A DNA stretch of 64,000 bases from Hygrophila difformis (taxonomy: Eukaryota; Streptophyta; Magnoliopsida; Lamiales; Acanthaceae), in NCBI GenBank assembly GCA_030278955.1, contig JAOANR010000003.1, positions 50,750,902 to 50,814,901 on the forward strand, in the 5' to 3' direction. Positions 35,340 to 44,823 of the stretch are shown in pieces; within the stretch, counting starts at the first letter, position 1, and each line of letters begins with the position of its first letter. The notes below the pieces were generated by a model. The model did not search any database. It saw nothing but the letters and a program-made list of their open reading frames with translations, and was not told the DNA's origin. Made by a program: the position numbers and the translations under genes.

Positions 35340-35780
35340 TCAATTCGGTCTCCTCAAGCAATTCGGTATAAATCGCATTGGTGTATATCGAATTGCATGA
35401 GGTCTTCCTTTTTGGTCTTGGGCTAGGATGCGGTACACTTCCTCAATGCGGTTTTAATTCGCAGCGTGGAAACCGCATTGGCTATTCCATTGCATCTCTT
35501 GCTTCTTGGCTCCTTTTTGGCTTGATGCAATGCGGTATAAACCGCATTGCATAATACCACATTGAATACTTCTCATTTTTTTGCTGGGTTTCTTACTTTA
35601 ATGCGGTTTCAAGGTCAATGCGGTATATACCGCATTGAAGAAACCGCATTGAATATTTCGCATTGCCTCTCAACACTTGGCCATTTTTTCTTCCTCTTTA
35701 GAAGCAATGCGGTTTATGTGGGCAATGCGGTATAAACTATACCGCATTGCCTAAACCGCATTGATTCTCAACACTTAGCC
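35340..35780. repeat. Palindrome array a of element 2
   Basis: Palindromes of the same GCGGTATANACCGC type centred near 35366, 35538, 35625 and 35735, with half-sites between them. They lie just upstream (in minus orientation) of the LTR TATA box, as array a does in element 1. Confidence 0.85.
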
Positions 35781-36092
35781 AAAAATTCAGTTTGTGGGAT
35801 TTTTATTCTTTTGCCCATCTTTTTTATTTTTGTGGGCTATTTTATTATTTTGCCCATCTTTTCATTCATTTTTCTTTTCTTTTTCCTTTTTTTTCATGTT
35901 ATTGGATTTTTCTAACACAAATACAATTAAAATTGCATATTTTTGTATTTTCCATTACCAGCTTATTATTCTTACAAACTCGCATTAATTTGTCACATTC
36001 AACAGCTTTCTTATTAAAATAAGATTGGAATACGATCAAAATGTCCGTCTCAGACACGGAAATGGATTGGAAATAATGGACAATTTTGGCCA

Positions 36093-38637
36093 TGTAACAC
36101 CCCGGTTTTTGGTCACCCAGGTCGGGATGTCACCGCCACATCTCCCTAGTAAGACACGGTTTCTCCGAGCTTACTAAAGAGATGCAAGGCTAGGTATTGC
36201 AGTATTTAAAAACACTTAAAGCATTCAAAATAGCCCATACAATATAATTCGAAAATAATAATAGCATAGCGCAGCGGAAATATTTAGTTTAGTACAGTAT
36301 CGCAGCGGAAAATATAAAAAAAGGGCCGACATGGCCAAAACACGGGTTAAACAGGCCCGTTCATAATATAGTCTAAGTACGAAATTTAAAAGCAAAATAA
36401 AAGTTCCCAAAATCCCATGCATGATTCGTGCTCACACATGCTCATTCCATATATTCTGTAAAGAAAGGAATAAAAATGGTTTTGATCAGCAAAATTGCTG
36501 AGTAAGTTAACACATGCATGATCGTAGGGTTTAAAAGCCATAACTTTAATAATTTAACAAAAGCATGATAATAACATAATATTTGATTTCATATAATCCA
36601 TATCATATAGCACAATCTATCTCAGGCTCTGTTTAATAACACATATCACATGGTTCAAGATAATAGCCATAATTTAACTAAAGCATTTAAATAATTTAAT
36701 TTGACAACAATATCATTTAATCTAGTTTAATTTAATTTGGAATCCCCATTACATTCCCGATTTGGTATTTCAAAGTTTCACGATAAAGATCGCGATGTCA
36801 GCAAGTTTAGCCGGTAGCCCGGCGGCCGCAGCCGTATCAGCCATACCCAGTACCACTCCGGAGCCTCGGGAAACCCATACGGATATTCACGAGAGTGTAG
36901 GCTCTAAGTTTCGCCGTTTTGGCAATATCACATTTCAAGTATAGCGCGCGGGGTCACCATCGTCCATTACGGCACGAAGTGAATCGTTAGGGGGCACCCT
37001 GCAGAGCACTCACCCCTAATTTTAATTTATCAAGTTTGTAAGGGGATTTAGTTTTTAAAATCTGCCTTCCATTGTATTAATTTAGAAACAATATCTCAAT
37101 TCGTTTCAACCCTAAAGGTTAATTCCATGTTTCAACAAGATTTCAAAATTTCGTTTCGGTAAATCACAGTTTACTCCAAAATTCGTCTAAAATCAGATTT
37201 AATTCCAAAAATTCCAAAATTTCATATCTGACTCGGAAACATCAAGATCTACAACTTTCGTGTTTTAACTTTTTCAATCCGAGATACCTAAGTAGGTCAA
37301 AATCGCCAATTTTCGCATAACAAGAAATCTGTCCGAGTTTAACATGTCACAGTTTAAAGATTTCAAATTCTAACATATCAATTCAACTCCAAACTTAATG
37401 AAATTTGACAGGGATCATCTTAAGACATTTATCTACAACTTTCATGTTTGGCCAAAGATCTAAAACGGCCTAGATCCTATGTCAAAAACGTGATCAAGAT
37501 CATTCCTAAGTTCTGTCCAAGATTTCAAGATCTAAAATCAAACAGTTCGGTTTCAACGGGTTTTCACATATCAAATCAACTCCAAAAATTCTGAAATCTT
37601 TACAGTAGCTAGGTCTAAGTCTTAGGAACGTTTTTCGTGTTTTAAGTTTTTCCGTTTGGGTTCGTTTTAAGGGTCGGAAAAATTCAACAATTCTGTTGCG
37701 TCGGTAGGAAAACAAAAGTGGACAGATTTATGATTCTTGTCAAATCTTTTAGGTTTCGAATGTTTTAAAATCTCCCAAAACCATGTAAGGTTAACTTACA
37801 GTGTCTATGAACGTCGGGAATGTCCAATTCGGAGGCGTGGCTTCCAGATCACCGTTTCTCCTCTCCGTTCGTCGGGTTCTACGATCTAGATTCGATACGG
37901 GGGTGTAGAAAGAAAAAGGAGATGATTAGGATTCGTTTTCGAATCGTTTATTGAATAAAGATTGGACCGAGACTTACCACGACTATGGAGATCTGTAGAG
38001 AAACTCGTCCAACAGCGTTCGTCTTGGTTTCGTGCCTCCGACGACTCCGGATTTAGGGTTTCGAACGTATAGAATGTTTTAGGGTTTTGTAAACTTGTTC
38101 GGGGCTCCCAAGGGGCTTATTTATAGAATTCTTAATTCCTAGGGCGTCCACAACCGACCTAGAGGTCTGGAGTCGAGAGATGTTCAACCGAAAGTCAAAA
38201 AATCCGCGTTCGGGCGAGAGATTCACGCAACGACCGAATCTGTGGGGTGGCGCGGTCGTGGCGCGCTGAAGCCCTTCCACCGCGCGGCCACCGCGCCGAC
38301 TTCGCCTGGACTTCGGTCCGGGCGGGTCGTGCGATCCGTCGTGCTTTTCCGCCTCTCTTTCGGGTTCCTATCCCTCTATGCTCCCGAATTCCGATTTCCG
38401 GGGTATATTCGGGTTCCTACTTTCTCTCTAATTTTATTCTCAGTCTAATTGGATGTTTTGGACTCGAATTCTCGAGTTCATTAGTGTCGGGTTTTGGTGT
38501 ACCATTTATCCATCCTTTTATTGAATTAAATTTCTTTAATTCCTTTTTAAGTAAAAATCTCATTTCTCATTTCCTCATATTTATTTATTTATTTAATTAT
38601 TGTTTTATTTTATGTTGGAAAATTCTCGGGTATTACA
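36093..38637 (-). mobile_element. Solo LTR of a Ty3/gypsy-like element
   Basis: 2545 bp. Plus strand: TGTAACACCCCGG at the left, TCGGGTATTACA at the right, with a perfect 5-bp target duplication GGCCA at 36088-36092 and 38638-38642. No internal region or primer site remains, so it is a solo LTR made by LTR-LTR recombination. Its start shares TGTAACACCCC and the GATGT-ACCGCCACATCTC block with the array at 2775-9767, so I place it in a related family and, by analogy, on the minus strand. It is GC-richer near 38200-38400. Confidence 0.9.
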
Positions 38638-38648
38638 GGCCATTATCA

Positions 38649-39004
38649 ACATCCTCACATTTAATATTGATCGTCCCCGAGCAGTCAGAGTCAATGCTCC
38701 TAAGAGCAAGGACTCTGCATATTCAATCCATTTGCGTGGCTTCAAAAATTTCATTCTTTTTATATTGGGATAAGACAATCAAAATTACAAGTATTAAACT
38801 CTCTTAGTTACAGTGTTTAATGAAATGATACTTCTCACTTGAATAGGCATACAAATCAATCATTATTGTTAATTCTTCTTGAATATGTGTTTAGAAAATC
38901 ACATTGGTTTAATTCATGAATTCAAGCATGACATGAACATTGATCAATCAAAACAGAGCCTCGCATATAATAGAAACGGAAATTTCACTCACTCTCAAAG
39001 TTGG
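38649..39004 (-). other. Element 2 internal region, 3' end (polypurine tract side)
   Basis: On the minus strand it runs GAGAGTGAGTG … TGCTCGGGGACGATC … AAATGTGAGGATGT and then the LTR. It aligns over its whole length with 51780-52125 of element 1. The join with the rest of element 2 at 56683 is seamless once element 1 and one copy of GTTGG are removed. Confidence 0.85.
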
Positions 39005-39309
39005 TGATAATGGCCAGAAATGACCATTATTTTCAATCCATTTCCGTGTCTTAAACGGGCATTTGATCGCATTCCGGTCTTACATTAAGTAAGAAAGCAG
39101 TCGAATTGGACTAATTTATGCATAATTGTAAAAATAATAAGCTGGTGTGAAAAAGGCATAAATATGTAATTTTATTACATATTTATGTTAGAAAAATCCA
39201 AAAACATGAGAAAAAGAAAAAGGAATGAAAAAGATGGGAAAAAGAGAGAAAAGCCCACAAAAAGAATATTTTCGGCCCATCTGGCCCAATCCAGCAGGCC
39301 CAGGAAGAC

Positions 39310-39556
39310 CTTTGTCGCGGAAGCCCTTGGCGCGATACAGTGTTCCGCGACAAAGGAGGGGTTCCGCGACCAAGTGGCCCAGATGAAGAAGAGACCAGCC
39401 AAAGCCCTTGGCGCGATACCTTTGTCGCGATGCCCTGTTCCGCGCCAAAGGTCCATTCCGCGACCAAGATACATTTTTAGAGACACAAGACCCGGTCGAG
39501 AAGCTTTGCCACATGCAGTGTGTTCCGCGACCAAACTTGGTGCTCCGAGACAAAGC
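39310..39556. repeat. Palindrome array a of element 1 (GTCGCGGAAC type), 5' LTR
   Basis: Repeated GTCGCGGAA / TTCCGCGAC half-sites in both orientations, with variants (GGCGCGATAC, GTTCCGCGCC). It ends about 70 bp upstream of the TATA box at 39626. The same array is at 52431-52677 in the 3' LTR. Confidence 0.85.
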
Positions 39557-39625
39557 TGTGATGTGTGTGATGTCTTGAGACACAATGGGCTCAAATCAAG
39601 GCCCATGAGCTTAGGGTTTCCCCTC

Positions 39626-39633
39626 TATAAATA
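39626..39633 (+). promoter_or_regulatory. TATA box of the element 1 LTR promoter
   Basis: TATAAATA in CCCTCTATAAATATGAGG. Transcription should start about 30 bp downstream (near 39656). This makes U3 only ~650 bp and places array b inside the transcript. The 3' LTR has the same box at 52747. Confidence 0.65.
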
Positions 39634-40255
39634 TGAGGTGTTTCCTTTGAGCTAAAGGTTGGAAGAATTTTAGAAAAACTATACCTTCTTGAAGACAAGT
39701 TGGGGAGTTCAGTAGTTAGTTTAGTTTAGGATAGTTTAGTTAGATTTTCTTTTGTATTATTTAATTTATGCACTAGTTAGAAGTAGTTTACTGCACTTGG
39801 GTTAGATAGCCAGTTTTAAACCTTGTTTTTGTTCTAAACTTTTGTTTAAGGGTTTGTGGTACTCAAACCATGGGTATGAAAAACACCGTTTAATAATATG
39901 GGAAAACATTCTCCATTTGTGTCCCAAAAATCATGAAATGGGTCTCACACCCCATGGATCTTACTGTTTTCATTTTCCTTGGGTCATTTGACCCTTGTTT
40001 TTGCATTTTAATGTCACTGCTTGGTGACTTTTTCTTGGGATAATGTTGCATGCTTATGGATGATCAAGCTTAGATTAGGGTTTCTTAAGTTTTAAGTTTG
40101 CTTTATTTCTATTTTGTGCAAGCATGTTCTAGCTAGATTCAAATTCTGTTTTGTTATTTTGAGCTTAGTTTAGCTTTTGAATCTGAAATGGGTGAGATCA
40201 CACATAATGCATGCCACTGTTCCACTTTACTTTTCTGACATGTGTACTGGACACA

Positions 40256-40730
40256 CCTTTGTCGCGGAACAACTCTTGTCGCGGAACCACGTTCCGCGAC
40301 AAAATGGTGCTTTGGCGACAAAGGTGCCAAAGAACATTTGTTGACCATTATTTTAAAACCCTTGGTCGCGAAACACCCCTTGGCGCGGAACCACGTTCCG
40401 CGACAAAATCTTGATTAGCGACCAAGGACCCAAATACTTGTGATTTTATTCTGGAAGGGCTTTGTCGCGAAGCAACCTTGTCGCGGAACCACGTTCCGCG
40501 CCAAAACCTCTTGTTCCGCGACAAGAATTATGCCTTGTCCAATTTTCAACCTCTTTGTCGCGGAGTTACCTTGTCGCGGAACCACGTTCCGCGACAAAAT
40601 TTTCTTTACTTAGCGACAAAGCAAACCCTAAACTTTCAAAATCCCATTTCTCTTATTTCCCACCCCTTTGTCGCGAAATCTTTGTCGCGGAGCCACGCTC
40701 CAGGACACAAACTCTGCATCGCGACAAGGT
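40256..40730. repeat. Palindrome array b of element 1, 5' LTR
   Basis: Five units of the form GTCGCGGAAC-CAC-GTTCCGCGAC at 40278, 40382, 40480, 40573 and 40684, spaced 93-111 bp. Each is preceded by a lone half-site (TTTGTCGCGAA or GGAAC) and followed by an outer inverse half (AGCGACAAAG), giving nested inverted repeats. The spacers are unlike each other. Repeated at 53377-53851 in the 3' LTR. Confidence 0.9.
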
Positions 40731-43560
40731 GGCACCTTGTGCCAAATGTTCTTTCTTCATCTCAATCCATTAACTAATTGAACCTTTATATTAATATTTT
40801 GAGGTTGAAATCCAATGATCTCAACCCATGATTAATTTGATATAAAGAACCTTGTTCAATTTCCCATTAAAAGATTCTTCTACAAGTGATTAAACTCTAA
40901 TGATCTAAGTATATAATCCGGACTGTAGTTAATTAATTAATTATGGGATGAGCGATTATTTAGACCATCAAGAGTAATTATGGATTCATTTCCATATCTT
41001 GCATGAGAAACCAATGTCTCTCATGCAAGATGACCCAAAAATATTTTCTTTTATTCTATTCTGTCTTTTCCGTGATGTGTGAAACAGCTAGTAAGGAATA
41101 TATCAGATTAATGTTGGCGGGTATTCCCACACGGATAACTAGCTCGTGATCTGTATATTAATTAATAGTTGTTATTTTGCATGATCCAGATAGTGGTCGG
41201 TGGAAGCCTTGGCGGTTCATCCCTCCGGGATTATAATAGCTGCTCAGCTGACTCCCATCCGGATACAGTTTTCTTTTCTTACTTTAATTTCAAACCTGAA
41301 TCTGGAGCTGTAGTAACATTAGATGATATATGCCAATGTCATCTAATCATTATTGCAGTAATAGAACATGTGGGTTTTTATCCAAATTCGCAGACAGTGG
41401 ATTCTGAGATGACGGCGGCAACTGTCATTTGAGGCATTCCACTGTCTAAAAAATCATTCCACCTGAAATGATCAGGACCTGGATAGCAGATGTTTGCAGT
41501 CCGGATCATCCTGATTATTTTTGCCATCCTTTTTAGCCAAATAAATTCTTCTCATCTCCGGCTGTTTCATCTCTGTGTTTCACATTCTGTCTAAACCCAC
41601 CTTATATTTTGGGTTATTTTATTTTACACTTCTCTATAAAATTATGCATGATATTATTATGTAGATGTTGTGGTCAATATTATTTTGGGATCCTTCCCGT
41701 GGACATAGAAGTCTTGATTTAAATCAGATGCTTTAAATCAGATGCTTCATAATAAATTTCCAACAAAAATTCATTTACAAATCCGGATCTGAGTAAGGGA
41801 TAAATTCAACAGTTATGACTAATTCACATCCGACTGGGGGTTGATTTTGGGAAATTAGAAGCAGAGTCAGCGATTAGGTCTCACCTAGACTGAAAGGGTC
41901 TGTGTTCTTATTGAGAGTCTAGTACCTGATAGGGAATGATTTTCAGATTTATTATTTTCCAAAATTGCTGTTTGTTGGAAATCTTGTATTAAATATTGCA
42001 CCGGGTCAGATTCCACTTGGATTCCGATAAGGTGTGACAGATAATACTAGAGGAACAACATTCAGGCCTTGGTTATTTTCTAAGGTAGGGTTGAGTATTC
42101 TTTCAACTGCTATCCTCTTCTGCCAAAGCCTACTTTTGAGTCCTGAGTGAGTACATCCGGAACGAACTAATTCATTAGTTCGTTTCATTAGTTTGTATCT
42201 CATAATCACCCGGAAGGAAGTGAACACACTAGTGGTTCACTGAGGGCTGGGAATTCTTGATCCACATCCGGTCACTCTGACTGGGGGCTTTCTTTTACTA
42301 CCAGGGTCAGATTTTCAAAAACCTCCGAGTGATAGGATTTTAAATGCTTTCTTTACCGCTTTCTTTTAGATGCTTTCATTAGAGGTCACTCGGTTGTATT
42401 GAGAGTTGTGTAACTGCTACTAGGATTGAGAGTTAAGGGATAGTTTAGGGTTTGATTTGAATCTTCGGGTGTGACATGGGGGAATGATAGCAGTACTTGA
42501 CACTTCAATAAATGATTTGTCAGGTGTTGCTTGTCCACCACAGATAATTAACATACCTTAGCAATGCATTGCAAGGGTGGTTATGCGTCTGTGGTATCTT
42601 AGAATTTATTTTCTTAAGAACATGTAAACTCTTACTGTAAGTACCTGTCTGTTAAAGGGAACACGGTGTAGAGAGCATGAGAGTTAGCTAACTGAAGGAT
42701 TATCCCAAACTAAGATCTGTGTAACAAAATGGAAGTTTAATTGTGTTTTATCTGAATCTTGTCCAATCTTTATTCTTTTCTTCCTGTCCCTTCTGTCTCA
42801 TTTTAAATCTGCTTTCCTAGAATAATCTTAATCGCTTTCTTAGATTACTTTTATGGCTTTCTTAGATTAAATTTAATTCGCTTTCTAGAATAATTCTGCC
42901 TGCTTTGTTTTAGGTGCTTTCATAACTTAATTTAAATTCTGTCAAGTAGTTGTTAGTCATCTCACACACTTGAAACGAGTACCGAGTGGAAAATCTTAGT
43001 AAATGACGTGGGACCTGCTTCTATCGCACATCCTCCAGTGAACGATCCGGTCTTACTATAAATTACTGCAATTTTTGACACCGTGCGCTTTCGGGAGCAC
43101 AGTTTCTTAACTACGAGCAATAAAAACATGACTACGTATAAATATATCCCTAATCACAACACCGCCATCATGAATTGGTTTCATTAAATAAAATCTAAAC
43201 CAGGATCACGAATTTTCAGAAAATACTCATGTAGTGGGAATTAGTCAAAAGTTTCATGGCAGGAAATCTTATGGCAAGAATTGATGAGAAGTATCATGGC
43301 ATATTTGCCGGGGATCCTCAGTGTGACAGGCTGAAGGTCAACCTATCCCGGCTATGCCATGAGATTTGTCAGCATTTCATGACAGAGAGGACCACAGCGC
43401 CATTTGAAACCAAAGCACCATACTTGAGTAATAAAAAGAATAATAATCTTGATATATCCCTAAACCCTTTCCCGTGAATCATAACTCTTTTCATTTAATA
43501 GATCTGACCTGGTATAATCTTAGTAAAAGCTCGGGTTAACGAAACTTATCAAAAGTTTCA

Positions 43561-43578
43561 TGGCGCCGTTGCCGGGGA
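43561..43578 (+). promoter_or_regulatory. Primer binding site, tRNA-Asp type
   Basis: TGGCGCCGTTGCCGGGGA directly follows the LTR end. To my knowledge this is the complement of the 3' end of plant tRNA-Asp, the primer of Athila/Tat-lineage Ty3/gypsy elements. It fixes the element's strand and the LTR boundary. Confidence 0.85.
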
Positions 43579-44770
43579 GGATGCAGCGTCATTTATTAAG
43601 AGGATTACACTCCTGATTACTCCTAGATTAGCTTAGATCAGTCTAGTTTAATGTAATATATTTAATTCAGAACAGAAAAAGTACCCTCAAGATTAATTGA
43701 ACATTTAGAGTACCAAGACTCTAAATGTGAGGATGTTGAACTGAGGAGAAAACCTAACCTAATGGGTATTTATCTATCTTGCAGGAAATTCGGAACCAAC
43801 CAAAAAGAAGGAGCAGAAAAAGCAAGGAAAACCAGGTTCTTGGTTGGGAAAATTCCACAAATCTGGGAAATTATTTTCGGAATTTAAAGAAATTTAAGAT
43901 CCGGAATAAATCTTGCAGATAAATGGAACTGACCCGACCTAATTTTATGCAAGTAGATTATTTTAAATAATGGCCCAATGATTTGAATTTACTTGGACTG
44001 AATTCATTCAGGACCAACTCAAATAAAATGGACGCAGGCCCAATATCACACTCGGGCCCAATCCGTTGAAAATTTGAAAATTCAAAAAGTTTGTCGCGGA
44101 CTGACCATTTTGTCGCGGAACAACGTTCCGCGACCAAGTACAACTCCGCGACAAAATTCCCCTTATCGGCAACCCTTGTTTGTCTTTGTCGCGGAATGAC
44201 CATTTTGTCGCGGAACAACGTTTCGCGACCAGGTGCAATTCCGCGACAAAATCTCACTCACCTCTGAACCCTTGTTTGTCCTTGTCGCGGAGTGATCATT
44301 TTGTCGCGATGCCCAGCATCGCGCCCATGTGCAAATTCCGCGACAAAGTTATACTCATCCCTAAACTCTGCTTGTCCTTGTCGCGGAACATTTTGTCGCG
44401 GAGCATGACTCCGCGACAGAGTTCCTATTCCGCGACACGGACACACCACTCCATTCTTCCTCGCCATTTTGTCGCGGTACACTTTGTCGCGGAACATGAC
44501 TCCGCGACAAAGTCCCACACTCCGCGACACCTCTAATGTCGCTAAGCCTGGTCGCGTAATCCTGTTCCGCGACCATGGGCTAGGGTTCCGCGACCGGCCC
44601 ATTACTATTTAAACCTCTCCGCCTCCCTCTTCTTCCTCACGCATTCGGACTTAGAAAATTTTCGAAAAACCTCTCGTACTCGAAACCTCTCCCGAAGTAC
44701 ACCACTGTGTTCTTCGCACCTTTCGAACGCCAAACCCAAAGGAAACTCTGCCCAAATTTTCGCAACCCTT
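43579..44770 (+). other. Element 1 untranslated leader
   Basis: From the primer site to the first ATG. Contains a perfect 11-bp hairpin (43701-43711 with 43718-43728) whose right arm runs into a polypurine-tract-like AAATGTGAGGATGTTG (43723-43738); palindrome array c (44087-44597); a second TATA-like ACTATTTAAACC (about 44606); and a CT-rich stretch before exon 1. No gag frame is present. Confidence 0.75.
44087..44597. repeat. Palindrome array c of element 1 (leader)
   Basis: Units starting near 44109, 44207, 44302, 44394 and 44484 (spacing 90-98 bp), all TTTTGTCGCGGA…TCCGCGAC(A/C)A type, the same motif as arrays a and b. One unit has the compensated variant GTCGCGATGC-CCA-GCATCGCGCC, where both arms changed together. 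A TATA-like ATTTAAA follows about 10 bp after the array. Confidence 0.88.
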
Positions 44771-44823
44771 ATGGAGCCATCAGAACCCTCATCTTCGTCT
44801 TCTCCGAAGCAAACCGAACCATG
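44771..44823 (+). CDS. Element 1 ORF, exon 1 (Ser-rich start)
   Basis: ATG at 44771 encodes MEPSEPSSSSSPKQTEP and ends in phase 2 at a strong donor (ATG-GTAAGCC, GT at 44824). Joined to 46270 the frame continues without a stop. Element 2 has an equivalent exon (63819-63782, minus; MASSSSNPSGSK, also phase 2), also Ser-rich and of similar length. Conservation of exon size, phase and donor in two diverged copies is good evidence that the exon is real. Confidence 0.75.

Larger units (their letters stand above)
31417..38648 (-). repeat. 3' LTR of large element 2, with a nested solo LTR
   Basis: On the minus strand it starts TGATAATGGCC (38648) and ends GTCAAAAGTTTCA (31417), like the LTRs of element 1. 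Many blocks align throughout: the start, the TATA region, the ATATATCCCTAATC region and GAAAATACTC near the end. Without the nested solo LTR (36093-38637) and one target-duplication copy it is about 4.68 kb. Two palindrome arrays lie in it (33830-34410 and 35340-35780). It ends directly in the copia integrase. Right of it the polypurine tract and the internal region of element 2 follow. Confidence 0.85.
39005..43560 (+). repeat. 5' LTR of element 1
   Basis: 4556 bp, TGATAATGGCC…AAAAGTTTCA. U3 is about 650 bp (palindrome array a, then TATAAATA at 39626). The long R/U5 part carries array b, a 13-bp perfect hairpin at 40996-41031 and degenerate GCTTTCTTAGA repeats (about 42800-42920). The last ~304 bp (43257-43560) have no counterpart in the element 2 LTR. 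Frames here that look open are by-products of the GC-rich repeats. Confidence 0.92.

Noticed and set aside
39175..39655. Overlapping open frames of 94-156 codons on both strands in the LTR palindrome region (also 40462-40777, 44180-44602 and their copies in the 3' LTR)
   Set aside because: They arise because the GC-rich palindromic units contain few stop codons. They overlap on both strands, their peptide repeats (SRN, VPRQ, ATK) simply translate the DNA repeat, and they have no start context or domain.
40256..40730. CRISPR-like look of ~23-bp palindromic repeats at regular spacing
   Set aside because: The context is an LTR of a plant retrotransposon. The repeats are degenerate with extra half-sites, the spacing varies (93-111 bp), and no cas genes can exist here.
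43256..43477. 73-codon frame (94 codons in the 3' LTR) starting at the TTTCATGGC near the LTR end
   Set aside because: It begins in the duplicated primer-site-like sequence of the extended U5. It differs in length between the LTRs because of a one-base indel, and has no recognisable domain.
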